Shown here: piece by piece, positions 53,119 to 61,000 of the stretch
Layout: each line of letters starts with the position of its first letter
Position numbering within the stretch: position 1 is the first letter of the stretch
DNA from: Streptomyces sp. NBC_01233
GTDB taxonomy: Bacteria > Actinomycetota > Actinomycetes > Streptomycetales > Streptomycetaceae
Assembly (NCBI RefSeq): GCF_035989305.1
Contig: NZ_CP108514.1
Coordinates: 3,906,501-3,970,500 of the forward strand
Direction of reading: 5' to 3'
Length of the DNA stretch: 64,000 bases
Position numbers and translations under genes: made by a program
The notes under the pieces: generated by a model
What the model saw: the letters and a program-made list of their open reading frames with translations, nothing else
Told to the model about the DNA's origin: nothing
The model's database searches: none

Positions 53119-54735
53119 CTAGGGCTCCGCCGAGCGGGGCTGGGTCGTCGGGATGCGGTGGGTGAAGAACAGCGCGAGAAGGGCGGCGAAGGCGAGGATG
53201 GCGAGCGCGGCCTCGAGCCCGTCGAGTCGTGCTGCGGCGTTCGCATCCAGCGCGGCCTGGGTCACCGCGCTGCTCGTGCCGGCTTCGTCGAGGGCCGCCT
53301 CGAGCTGCGCGTCCGACAGGAACGGTGCGCCGCTTTGGAGCTTGACGGTCGCCTGGCTCTTGACGCTCTCCGGGATAGCCGGATTCTGCTCGACGCTGCT
53401 CAGGAAGGAACTGGTGAGCGAGGCGATCATGATCGATCCGGCGAGTGCCGTGCCGATCGAGGCACCGAGGTTGGTGACGGCGTTCTGGACGCCGCCCACT
53501 TCTGCGCTCTGCTCTTCCGGTACCGCGGACACGGTGACGGCCCCGAGCTGGGACGCCAGCGCGCCCATCCCCAGACCGATCAGCAGGAGGGGGACGGTGA
53601 CGACTTCCGCACCGGCGTCCGCGTCGAGCGCGGCCATCAGGACCACCGCGCCCGCGAGCAGGGCGAGGACCCCGAGCCGCACCACGCGCCGCGGTGAGAC
53701 GTCCGGGAGGAAGCGGGGGATCAGCACGGCGGCCGCCAGCAGGGTCACCGACAGCGGCAGGAGGCGGGCGCCTGTCTGCAGTGCGGACAGGCCGAGGGCG
53801 ACCGACAGGTAGAGCGGGACGACGAAGAACACGCCCATCTGTACGAGGTACTGGAAGAAGAACATGGTCAGCCCGCCCGTGAGCTGTTTGTTCTGCAGCA
53901 GCGCCGGGTCGACGAGCGGCTCCCTGCGCTGCTCCACGAGGCGGGCCTCCCAGCGGAGGAAGAGCCAGATCAGCAGCAGACCCGCCATCATCAGCCACAC
54001 GACCAGCGAGATCCCGAGCCACGACGGCGCGTTGGGCTTCGGCTGGAACCAGCCCCATTCGTCCGAGCGGAGCACCCCGTAGACGAAGAGCCCGAGCCCG
54101 AGCGCGGACAGCACGACCCCGACGAGATCGATGCGCCGGCGTTCGCCGATCGGGGCGTCGGCGATGCGGCGGGCCAGCAGCAGGATGCCGAGCACCACCA
54201 GCACCTCACCGGCGAACACCCACCGCCATGAGAAGTACGTCGTCGCGATGCCGCCGATGAGCGGCCCGACCGCGATCGCCACGGCCCCTGCCGCCGCGAC
54301 GAGCCCGTAGGCGGCGGGCCGGCGTTCAGCGACGAAGTTGCCGGCCACCAGCGCCACGATCGCGGGCAGGATGAGCGCCGCCCCGATGCCTTCGAGGAAC
54401 GACCAGCCGAACAGAAGCACCGGCAGATTCGGCGCGAGCGCCGTGGTGAGGGAGCCGGCCCCGTAGATGCAGCAGCCGATCAGGAACGCGCGTTTGCGGC
54501 CGATCAGCGCGCCGACCTTGCCGCCGGGGATCATGAACATCGCCATGACGAGGGTGTAGGCGGTGATCGCGCCCTGGATGCCCGACACGGTCGTGCCCAC
54601 GTCCTCGGCCACCGTCGCGATCGAGACGTTCATGACCGAGCTGTCGAGCGCCATCAGGAACTGACCGGCCGAAAGCGTCAGCAAGACGACTCGCGCTTTT
54701 GCCGAACTCTCGACAGACCCTGTCCTCGATGCCAT
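53119..54735 (-). CDS. MFS transporter, DHA2 family
   Basis: A 538-residue protein with 14 membrane helices: LSAGQFLMALDSSVMNVSIA, GGKVGALIGRKRAFLIGCCI (motif A) and AVGPLIGGIATTYFSWRWVF (motif C). An extracytoplasmic loop near the C-terminus (residues 430-500) is longer than in many DHA2 pumps. No regulator is adjacent. It is the last gene before the scar that marks the arsenic island. Confidence 0.88.
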   Translation of the reverse strand: MASRTGSVESSAKARVVLLTLSAGQFLMALDSSVMNVSIATVAEDVGTTVSGIQGAITAYTLVMAMFMIPGGKVGALIGRKRAFLIGCCIYGAGSLTTALAPNLPVLLFGWSFLEGIGAALILPAIVALVAGNFVAERRPAAYGLVAAAGAVAIAVGPLIGGIATTYFSWRWVFAGEVLVVLGILLLARRIADAPIGERRRIDLVGVVLSALGLGLFVYGVLRSDEWGWFQPKPNAPSWLGISLVVWLMMAGLLLIWLFLRWEARLVEQRREPLVDPALLQNKQLTGGLTMFFFQYLVQMGVFFVVPLYLSVALGLSALQTGARLLPLSVTLLAAAVLIPRFLPDVSPRRVVRLGVLALLAGAVVLMAALDADAGAEVVTVPLLLIGLGMGALASQLGAVTVSAVPEEQSAEVGGVQNAVTNLGASIGTALAGSIMIASLTSSFLSSVEQNPAIPESVKSQATVKLQSGAPFLSDAQLEAALDEAGTSSAVTQAALDANAAARLDGLEAALAILAFAALLALFFTHRIPTTQPRSAEP

Positions 54736-54837
54736 GGGCGGGATCGTCCCAGCCAAAGTGGCGGGCGGATCGGCGACCCGCCACACAGATCAACCGATTG
54801 GCGGACTGTATTACTCGATGCGGAACTGCCCCGACGC

Positions 54838-54880
54838 CCACGCCCGACTCCCGACTCCCCACTCCCGACTCCCGAGCCCG
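54838..54880 (-). repeat. G-rich tandem GGGAGTC units
   Basis: The plus strand reads repeated CGACTCCC units (CGACTCCCGACTCCC and variants), so the minus strand has several GGGAGTC units in a row within the MFS upstream region. It has enough G-runs to form a quadruplex. Probably a slippage-prone tandem repeat near the scar. Confidence 0.5.
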
Positions 54881-54884
54881 GGAA

Positions 54885-55105
54885 TCGGGCCTGTGGAACG
54901 AGGTACGCGACCGGCTGGACGCCCCGGCCCAGGCACTCTCCAACGGCCGGCGCCAACGCCTATGCCTGGCCCGCGCCCTGGCCCTGGAACCCGCCGCCCT
55001 GCTGCTGGACGAGCCCATCAGCGCCCTGGACGAGCGGAGCCGGGACACGGTCGAGGAGTCGGTGGCCGCCCTCCGCGGCAACCGCACGGTCTTCCTCGTG
55101 TCGCG
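54885..55105 (+). pseudogene. pstB-like ABC ATPase fragment
   Basis: A stretch of about 74 codons reads as an internal part of a phosphate-type ABC ATPase: GLWNEVRDRLDAPAQALSNG, the signature-like [18 protein letters not shown], Walker B LLLDEP and [20 protein letters not shown]. There is no Walker A, start or C-terminus. It stops abruptly where sequence from a trxB-like gene begins on the opposite strand. It is a relic left by a deletion or insertion. Confidence 0.65.
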
Positions 55106-55107
55106 TC

Positions 55108-55265
55108 GTCGTGGTGAGCGAACCGCCGACGAATATGGAACTGCCGAAGAGCAGGGGCTTCAGCTGCGCGCGGGCGGTGTAGAGGGCGGCGGTGTAGCCG
55201 GCCGGCCCGGAGCCGATGATGACGACCTCGCGCACGTCACCGGTGCCCGTCGGGGTGGTCGTCAT
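55108..55265 (-). pseudogene. Thioredoxin reductase (trxB/arsT-like) 5' fragment
   Basis: From ATG 55265 the frame reads [20 protein letters not shown], then [12 protein letters not shown] and GGSLTTTT, the FAD-binding N-terminus of thioredoxin reductase, and is then lost at the junction with the pstB-like fragment. In Streptomyces arsenic operons a thioredoxin reductase gene (arsT) follows arsC, as this fragment does (7-base gap). Only about 50 of some 310 residues remain, so it is inactive. Confidence 0.7.
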
Positions 55266-55272
55266 GACGTGG

Positions 55273-55704
55273 TCAGCCCTCCTGCTTCTGGGTGCTCTTG
55301 GCGTCGATCTCGGCGACGAGGCCCTCGATGAGGCCCTTGATCTCGTCACGGATGGGGCGCACGGCATCGACGCCCTGGCCGGCCGGGTCCTCGAGCTGCC
55401 AGTCCAGGTAGGTCTTGCCGGGGAAGTACGGGCAGGCGTCGCCGCAGCCCATGGTGATGATGTAGTCGGACGCCTGGGCGGCCTCGGGGGTGAGGACCTT
55501 CGGCTTCTGGTCGGAGATGTCGATCCCCAGTTCGGCCATCGCGGCGACGGCGGAGGGGTTGACCTGGTCTCCGGGCACGGAGCCGGCCGAGCGGACCTCG
55601 ACCCGGTCGCCCGCGAGGTGGCGCAGGAATCCGGCGGCCATCTGGGATCGGCCTGCGTTGTGGATGCAGACGAACAGCACGGATGCGAGCGGGGTGGAGG
55701 ACAT
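55273..55704 (-). CDS. arsC: Arsenate reductase, thioredoxin-coupled (LMW phosphatase fold)
   Basis: A 143-residue reductase converting arsenate to arsenite. The P-loop is CIHNAGRS, with nucleophile Cys13 and Arg19. The redox pair is Cys87 and Cys91 in MGCGDACP, as in thioredoxin-dependent ArsC. It is divergent from an arsR gene with a shared promoter of 71 bases. Its usual partner, the thioredoxin reductase, is truncated directly downstream, so it must rely on the cell's main thioredoxin system. Confidence 0.92.
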   Translation of the reverse strand: MSSTPLASVLFVCIHNAGRSQMAAGFLRHLAGDRVEVRSAGSVPGDQVNPSAVAAMAELGIDISDQKPKVLTPEAAQASDYIITMGCGDACPYFPGKTYLDWQLEDPAGQGVDAVRPIRDEIKGLIEGLVAEIDAKSTQKQEG

Positions 55705-55756
55705 CGTCTCTTCCTTCAATCCAATGACTCAGCCCGGACTGGTATCAGCCCAGAGT

Positions 55757-55779
55757 GATGTGAGAGTATCAGCACATGA
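55757..55779. promoter_or_regulatory. Candidate ArsR operator, arsC/arsR promoter
   Basis: An inverted repeat ATGTG-N10-CACAT (55758-55777) covers the start of arsR in the short divergent region. ArsR-family repressors bind such sites and leave when arsenite binds. Confidence 0.45.
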
Positions 55780-56090
55780 TGACGTCAGTCGACACTGAAC
55801 TGATGCGGGTTCTGGCCGACCCGCTCAGGCTCCAGATCGTGACCCTCCTGGCCAAGGAAACGCTCTGCTCCACCCACCTCGTGGAGGAGACGGGCGCCAA
55901 GCAGACGAACCTCTCCAACCACCTGAAGGTGCTGCGCGAGGCCGGAGTCGTGGATACGGAGCCCTGCGGGAGGTTCACGTACTACCGCCTGCGTCCGGAG
56001 GTCATCGAGTCGCTCGCCGGTCAGTTCACCGATCTCGCTCAGAGTGCGCGCGCCACCGCCGAGGCGAACCTCAAGCGGTCCTGCCCGTAG
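55776..56090 (+). CDS. arsR: ArsR-family repressor
   Basis: A 104-residue winged-helix repressor: MRVLADPLRLQIVTLLAKET, then LCSTHLVEETGAKQTNLSNH and FTYYRLRPEVIESLAG. Cysteines are at the start of the recognition region (LCSTHL), in EPCGRF and near the C-terminus (RSCP), placed for arsenite sensing. It leads an operon with the aquaporin and flavoprotein genes. Confidence 0.88.
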   Translation: MMTSVDTELMRVLADPLRLQIVTLLAKETLCSTHLVEETGAKQTNLSNHLKVLREAGVVDTEPCGRFTYYRLRPEVIESLAGQFTDLAQSARATAEANLKRSCP

Positions 56091-56140
56091 TCCGTAGCTC
56101 GTAGTCGCTCTCCACCTCACCTACCCGAGGAGAACCTGCC

Positions 56141-56935
56141 TTGTCCGTCACCGAGCCCGTCGGCACCGCACTCGCAGCGGAGGCCGTCATAGCCGCCGAC
56201 GCGCCCCAGCCCGCCCCCGGCGCGACCCCGCCCCGCACCCCGCTCATCGCGCGGGCCGCCGCCGAGCTGGTCGGGACGGCCGCGCTCGTGGCGGTCGTGG
56301 TCGGCTCCGGCATCCAGGCCACCGAGTTGACGCAGGACGTGGGCGTGCAGCTGCTGGCCAACTCCACGGCCACGGTCTTCGGCCTCGGCGTGCTGATCGC
56401 CCTCCTCGGTCCGGTCTCCGGAGCTCACTTCAACCCGGCCGTCACGCTGGCCGAGTGGTGGACGGCTCGCCGCGGCGGCGCCGGGGTCACCGCCCGCGAG
56501 CTCGCCGTGTACGTGCCCTCGCAGATCGTCGGCGCCATCGCGGGCGCGATCCTGGCGGACGCGATGTTCGGCGAGCCGCTGGTGAAGTGGTCCACGCACG
56601 ACCGCTCGGCGGGGAACCTCCTCCTGGGCGAGGTGGTCGCCACGGCGGGCCTGATCCTGCTGATCTTCGGCCTGGCCCGCACCGACCGCCTGCGCTTCGC
56701 ACCGGTCGCGGTCGCCTCCTACATCGGCGCTGCGTACTGGTTCACCTCGTCCACCTCCTTCGCCAACCCGGCCGTGACGATCGGGCGTGCCTTCACGGAC
56801 ACCTTCGCGGGCATCGCCCCCGCCTCCGTGCCCGGCTTCATCGGCATGCAGCTGGTCGGCGCCGTGGTGGGCCTCGCCCTGGTGGCGGTCATCTTCATGC
56901 GCGGGAAGACGGACAGCGAGCGGCCCGCCGCATGA
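56141..56935 (+). CDS. Aquaglyceroporin (MIP family), probable arsenite channel
   Basis: A 264-residue, six-helix MIP protein with both NPA boxes (98-100 and 209-211) in FNPAVTL and FANPAVTIGRAF. The start is TTG 56141 with GAGGAG. In Sinorhizobium meliloti an aquaporin (AqpS) replaces the pump in the ars operon, letting arsenite made by ArsC leave the cell. This gene occupies the same kind of place here. It overlaps the next gene by ATGA. Confidence 0.9.
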   Translation: MSVTEPVGTALAAEAVIAADAPQPAPGATPPRTPLIARAAAELVGTAALVAVVVGSGIQATELTQDVGVQLLANSTATVFGLGVLIALLGPVSGAHFNPAVTLAEWWTARRGGAGVTARELAVYVPSQIVGAIAGAILADAMFGEPLVKWSTHDRSAGNLLLGEVVATAGLILLIFGLARTDRLRFAPVAVASYIGAAYWFTSSTSFANPAVTIGRAFTDTFAGIAPASVPGFIGMQLVGAVVGLALVAVIFMRGKTDSERPAA

Positions 56936-57972
56936 CGCAGCACGCGGATGTGGTGGTGGTCGGTGGCGGCCAGGCAGGGCTCGCCGCCGGCTACTACCTG
57001 CGTCGGGCAGGCATCGACTTCACCATCCTCGACGCCCAGGCCACTCCCGGCGGGGCCTGGCAGCACGCGTGGGACTCGCTGCACCTGTTCTCCCCGGCTG
57101 CGTACTCCTCCCTGCCCGGCCGCCTCATGCCGCAGCAGGAGGGCAAGCCCTTCCCGGACGTCGCGCACGTGCTGGAGTACCTGGCCGACTACGAGAAGCG
57201 CTACGAACTTCCCATCCAGCGCGGCGTCCGCGTCACCGGTGTCCACGACGCCTCACCGCTCCTGCGCATCGAGACGGACACCGGCGCCTGGACCGCCCGG
57301 GCCGTCATCAGCGCCACGGGCAACTGGTGGCGCCCCTTCCTGCCCGCCGTTCCCGGCCGGTCGGACTTCCAGGGCCGCCAGCACCACACGGTGGAGTACC
57401 GCAGCCCCTGGGACTACGCCGGCCAGCGCGTGATCGTCGTGGGCGGCGGCAACTCCGGCGCCCAGATCGCCGCCGACCTCGCCGCGCACGCCACCGTCCG
57501 CTGGGTCACCCAGCGCCCGGCCCGCTATCTCCCGGACGAGATCGACGGCCGCGCCCTCTTCGAACTCGCCAGCCAGCGCGTCCAGTCCGGCGGTCCCCGC
57601 ATCTCCGACCTCGGCGACATCGTCGCCGTCCCGCCCGTACGCGCGGCCCGCGACGCCGGTCTCATCCCCGACCACCGGATGTTCGACGGTCTGACGGCCG
57701 ACGGAGCCCGCTGGGCCGACGGCAGCACCCGGCCCTGCGACGCGATCATCTGGTGCACCGGCTTCCGCCCCGCGCTCTCGCACCTGACTCCGCTGGGCCT
57801 GCGCACCGAGGGCGGCCGCATCCCCACCGAAGGCACCCGCGCCGTCGCCGACCCGCGGATCCACCTCCTCGGCTACGGCGACTGGACCGGCCCCGCCTCC
57901 GCCACCCTCATCGGCGTCGGCCGCACGGCACGCGAAGCAGCACGCGGGATCGCCGAACTCCTCAACGCCTGA
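56932..57972 (+). CDS. arsO: Flavin monooxygenase-like protein (ArsO type)
   Basis: A 346-residue flavoprotein with the FAD motif VVVGGGQAGLAAGYYL, the NADPH motif VIVVGGGNSGAQIAADL and IWCTGFRP. It corresponds to ArsO described in Streptomyces arsRBOCT clusters. Its reaction is not settled; flavin-based modification of arsenic compounds is suspected. It is coupled to the aquaporin gene by ATGA. Confidence 0.82.
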   Translation: MTQHADVVVVGGGQAGLAAGYYLRRAGIDFTILDAQATPGGAWQHAWDSLHLFSPAAYSSLPGRLMPQQEGKPFPDVAHVLEYLADYEKRYELPIQRGVRVTGVHDASPLLRIETDTGAWTARAVISATGNWWRPFLPAVPGRSDFQGRQHHTVEYRSPWDYAGQRVIVVGGGNSGAQIAADLAAHATVRWVTQRPARYLPDEIDGRALFELASQRVQSGGPRISDLGDIVAVPPVRAARDAGLIPDHRMFDGLTADGARWADGSTRPCDAIIWCTGFRPALSHLTPLGLRTEGGRIPTEGTRAVADPRIHLLGYGDWTGPASATLIGVGRTAREAARGIAELLNA

Positions 57973-58008
57973 ACCGCCCAGGAGCGGGAATCATCGAAGT
58001 GGCAGCCC

Positions 58009-58551
58009 ATGATGAGCGAGATCGCGATGGACCGGCAGGCCGTGTACGCGGACTACGAGCGCGCGCGGCAGACCTTCCACGACCTGCTCGACAGCGCCGC
58101 GACGGCAGACCTCGCCCGTCCCACGCGCGGTACCCGGTGGACCAACGAGCAACTGCTGTGGCACATGCTCTTCGGCTACATGATCGCCCGGGTGCTGCTG
58201 GTCCTGGTCGGCGTCTTCGGGCGGCTGCCCCGCAGCGCCGGCAAGGCCTTCGCCCGGGCGCTGAACGCCGCGACCGTACCGTTCGGCTGGGTCAACCACG
58301 TCGGCCCGTGCGGGGCGGTGAAGGTCTTCGGGCCGCGCCGGACGGGCGCCGCCTTCGACCGCGTCATCGACTCCCTGCAGCGCCGCCTGGCAGCGGAGTC
58401 CGATGCAGACCTGGCCCGTGGCATGCACTACCCCGTCCGCTGGGACCCGTTCTTCCAGGACTTCATGACGCTCGCGGACCTCTACCGCTACCCGACGCAG
58501 CACTTCGACTTCCACCGCCGCCAGCTCACCCTGAACGGCGAGCTCAGCTGA
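58009..58551 (+). CDS. DinB-superfamily protein
   Basis: A 180-residue helical protein with the DinB/YfiT layout: FHDLLDSAATADLARPTRGT, TNEQLLWHMLFGYMIARVLL with the first metal His, and QHFDFHRRQL with the others. Members are metal-dependent hydrolases or thiol (bacillithiol/mycothiol) transferases. In an arsenic island a thiol-transfer role is possible but unproven. Its 3' end overlaps that of the convergent acetyltransferase by 8 bases. ATG 58012 or 58027 are other possible starts. Confidence 0.7.
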   Translation: MMSEIAMDRQAVYADYERARQTFHDLLDSAATADLARPTRGTRWTNEQLLWHMLFGYMIARVLLVLVGVFGRLPRSAGKAFARALNAATVPFGWVNHVGPCGAVKVFGPRRTGAAFDRVIDSLQRRLAAESDADLARGMHYPVRWDPFFQDFMTLADLYRYPTQHFDFHRRQLTLNGELS

Positions 58552-59043
58552 TCTGCGGGCTCCGCCGCTCCAACAGGACCCGTCACGCCACACGCCGCGC
58601 TGGCGGCCGATGCGCTCGCGGGTTCCGATGACGCGGAAGCCGACCCGCTCGTGGACGGCGAGGCTGGCGGCGTTCTCGGGAAAGATCCCGGACTGGATCG
58701 TCCAGATGCCCGCCGCTTCGGTCGAGGCGATCAGCGCCTGCAGCAGGGCGCGGGCGACTCCACGGCCTCGCGCGGCCGGGTCGACGTACACGGAATGCTC
58801 GACCACGCCCGCGTAGGCGCATCGATCCGATACCGCGGTCGCGGCGACCCAACCAAGGACCTTGCCGTCCTCGTCCACCGCGGCAAAGCGGTGGCCCGGC
58901 AGCTTGGCGGCGTCGAATGCCTCCCAGGTCGGGGCGGTGGCTTCGAAGGTGGCGTTGCCTTCGTCGATCCCGAACTGGTAGATCGCCAGCACCTGCTCCG
59001 CGTGCGCCGGCGCCATCGCCGCGATATTGAACTCAGCAGCCAT
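58544..59043 (-). pseudogene. PAT/ArsN-like GNAT acetyltransferase with a terminal frameshift
   Basis: From ATG 59043 the frame reads a PAT-type GNAT: YQFGIDEGNATFEATAPTWE, VVEHSVYVDPAARGRGVARA and PENAASLAVHERVGFRVIGT. The normal end (GVWRD, then RVLLERRSPQIS and stop at 58544) requires a one-base correction near 58583. As read, the frame runs on antisense through the DinB gene. Only the last 12 or so residues are affected, so some activity may remain. ArsN-type enzymes in ars clusters acetylate arsinothricin, a toxic glutamate mimic. The start overlaps the end of an arsR gene. Confidence 0.7.
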
Positions 59044-59359
59044 CGGCGGGCGCCTCCTCGCCGAGGATCGCGCGTACGGCGCGGGGGAAGACGGTCAGGC
59101 AGGTGTGGTTGACCGTGTAGAGGGTGGACGTGCCCTGCTTTTCGGCGAGGACGAACCGCACCTCGGCGAGGATCTTGAGGTGGTGCGAGACCGTCGACTG
59201 GCCCACCTCGGCCCGCGCGACGATCTCGCCCACGCTCATCGCGCGGTCCTCGCCGGCCAGCAGGTGGAGCAGCCGCACACGGGTGGGATCGGCCAGGGCC
59301 TTGAACCAGCCCGCGTACGTGTGGGCGTCTTCTTCGCTGAGCGGCAGGTCAGTCTTCAT
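59033..59359 (-). CDS. ArsR-family repressor
   Basis: A 108-residue winged-helix repressor: WFKALADPTRVRLLHLLAGE, VGEIVARAEVGQSTVSHHLK, ILAEVRFVLAEKQGTSTLYT and a C-terminal Cys pair area (NHTCLTVF...ADGC). Its 3' end overlaps the acetyltransferase start by 11 bases, so the two form an operon. It is likely autoregulated at the inverted repeat directly upstream. Confidence 0.85.
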   Translation of the reverse strand: MKTDLPLSEEDAHTYAGWFKALADPTRVRLLHLLAGEDRAMSVGEIVARAEVGQSTVSHHLKILAEVRFVLAEKQGTSTLYTVNHTCLTVFPRAVRAILGEEAPADGC

Positions 59360-59391
59360 CGTCAATCGACGATAATCGATAGACGATGTCG
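59360..59391. promoter_or_regulatory. Candidate ArsR operator (ATCGATAG type)
   Basis: ATCGTCAATCGACGATAATCGA and following bases contain an inverted repeat ATCGA-N6-TCGAT. The segment ATCGATAGACGATGTCG (59375-59391) recurs in shorter form at 60967-60980. Confidence 0.45.
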
Positions 59392-59430
59392 GGCACCACC
59401 ACATCGGCAGGACCCACTCCGCGCGCGGCC

Positions 59431-59799
59431 CTACGCCTCGCGGGCGGAGTCGACCAGCAGCGCCCCCATCGCGGCGAGCACGGTCGGCTCGACCCGGTAG
59501 TACACCCAGGTCCCGCGCCGCTCGGAGGACAGGAGCCCCGCCTCCTTCAGCTTCTTCAGGTGATGGGAGACGGTCGGCTGAGACACCCCCACATCGGAGA
59601 TGTCGCACACGCACGCCTCCCCACCCTCATGAGAGGCGACGGCGGAGAACAGGCGCAGACGGACGGGATCCCCGAGGGCCTTGAACATCTTCGCCGCGAC
59701 CTCGGCCTCGCTCGCGGACATGGCGCGCTCGGTCAGCGGCGGGCAGCAGGGCACGACGGCATCGGGCTCCAGGAGCGGCAGAACCTTCGCATTCGACAT
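59431..59799 (-). CDS. ArsR-family repressor with N-terminal Cys pair
   Basis: A 122-residue repressor: KMFKALGDPVRLRLFSAVAS, then ACVCDISDVGVSQPTVSHHL and WVYYRVEPTVLAAMG. The ACVCD pair in the third helix matches the E. coli-type CVC arsenite site, and a further CC lies near residue 18 (VVPCCPPLTE). It is the best candidate for the direct As(III) sensor of the right-hand genes. Confidence 0.88.
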   Translation of the reverse strand: MSNAKVLPLLEPDAVVPCCPPLTERAMSASEAEVAAKMFKALGDPVRLRLFSAVASHEGGEACVCDISDVGVSQPTVSHHLKKLKEAGLLSSERRGTWVYYRVEPTVLAAMGALLVDSAREA

Positions 59800-59801
59800 A
59801 C

Positions 59802-59823
59802 GTCTATGTTGACACACATCGAA
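59802..59823 (+). promoter_or_regulatory. Candidate ArsR operator, copy 1 (GTCTATGTTGAC type)
   Basis: GTCTATGTTGACACACATCGAA lies just upstream of the arsR start at 59799. It matches 60919-60940 at 19 of 22 positions, in the same plus-strand orientation. Confidence 0.55.
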
Positions 59824-59843
59824 CCAGGTCGGCAGGGGCAGCC

Positions 59844-60895
59844 TCAGGCGCGGTCCAGGAAGGCCGTAAGGCGGCGAGCCGCCCGCGCGGCATCGCGGCC
59901 CACCCCGCGCAGGGAGTTCGAGGACAGGCTGCGCTGCCATTCCAGCCCTACGAAGGCCAGGCCCGGGTGAGCGAGGGAAGCTCCGTCCTGGTGGCGAGGC
60001 CGGCCGGATATGTCGAGGGCGCCGTCGAGTCCGGCGAGGCAGGGCAGGTCAGGGCGGTAGCCCGTGGCCAGGATCAGCGCGTCCACCGTTTCCATGGCCC
60101 CGCCGGCCCAGGTGACCTTCTCGCCGTCCAGGCTGAGGAACACGGGCCGACGGTGCCGGCACCCAAGGCGGCGCGGTAGCGGCCGTCATCGAGGACGGGC
60201 TGGGCGGGCGGGGTGCGGAGCAGGCGCCCCAGCGGTGCGGCATCCAGCCCGGTGCGGGTCAGCCAGAAGTGCAGGTCCCGGCCCAGCAGGTGCCGGCGGG
60301 CGAACTTCACCGGCGCCCGGGTCGCCAGTGTCGTACGGCTCACCCGGGCGAGCTCGGCTGCGATCTGGACCGCGGAGTTACCGGCCCCGACCACGACGAC
60401 CCGCTGCCCGACGAAGGGGGCCGGGTCGCGGTAGTCCGCCGCATGCAGCACCCGCCCGGTGAACGATTCCAGGCCCGGCAGCGTCGGCCGGAGGGGACGG
60501 CCGAAGCTGCCGGCCGCCGCGACCACCGCGCGGGCCGCGAGGTTCCCGCCGCCCTCCAGCTCGACGGTGAAGCCGGCGCCGTTCGCCGCGACCGCGGCCA
60601 CCCGGTGGCCGGTGCGGATGTCGGCCTGGAGCCGGTCGGCGTAGGCGCTCAGGTAGGCGACGACCTCGTCGCGGTGCGGATGGCGGTCCGGATCGCCACC
60701 GAACGGCATGCCGGGCAGCGCGCTGAACCGGGCCGGGGAGAAGAGGGTCAGGCTGTCGTAGTAGCGCGGCCAGGACCCGGCCGCCCGATCCGACGCCTCC
60801 TGGATCACCGGCGCCCGGCCCCGCCGGGCGAGTGCGTCCGCGGCCGCCAGACCCGACTGGCCGCCTCCGATGACCGCGACATCCACGCGCTCCAC
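59844..60895 (-). pseudogene. FAD-dependent monooxygenase-like gene with a frameshift
   Basis: From GTG 60895 (ribosome site GGAGG) the frame reads VAVIGGGQSGLAAADALARR, FVGQRVVVVGAGNSAVQIAA and RYRAALGAGTVGP. At about 60145 the frame breaks; the next frame continues FLSLDGEKVTWAGGAMETVD, then LILATGYRPD and ends at 59844. One missing base (in CCCGTG) explains it. Repaired length is about 350 residues, a typical ArsO-like or CzcO-like flavoprotein. As read, the C-terminal third is lost. Confidence 0.72.
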
Positions 60896-60918
60896 GAAAG
60901 ACCTCCGATTTGATGAAT

Positions 60919-60980
60919 GTCTATGTTGACGTCCATCGAAGCAGATGCCATGCTGGAGACGCGAGCATCGATAGATGTCG
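60919..60980 (+). promoter_or_regulatory. Candidate compound ArsR operator region
   Basis: It contains GTCTATGTTGACGTCCATCGAA (60919-60940), shared with 59802, and ATCGATAGATGTCG (60967-60980), shared with the site at 59375. It lies between the divergent flavoprotein genes and may bind two different ArsR proteins. Confidence 0.55.
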
Positions 60981-61000
60981 AAACAAACGAGGAGCCTGCC

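Noticed and set aside
57991-59043. 350-residue acetyltransferase fusion
   Set aside because: After residue 153 the frame is antisense to the DinB gene; the expected C-terminus lies one base out of frame and stops at 58544.
60917-61000. Upstream ATG start for the Cys-rich flavoprotein
   Set aside because: The added 28 codons overlap operator-like repeats, and a much better ribosome site precedes GTG 61001.
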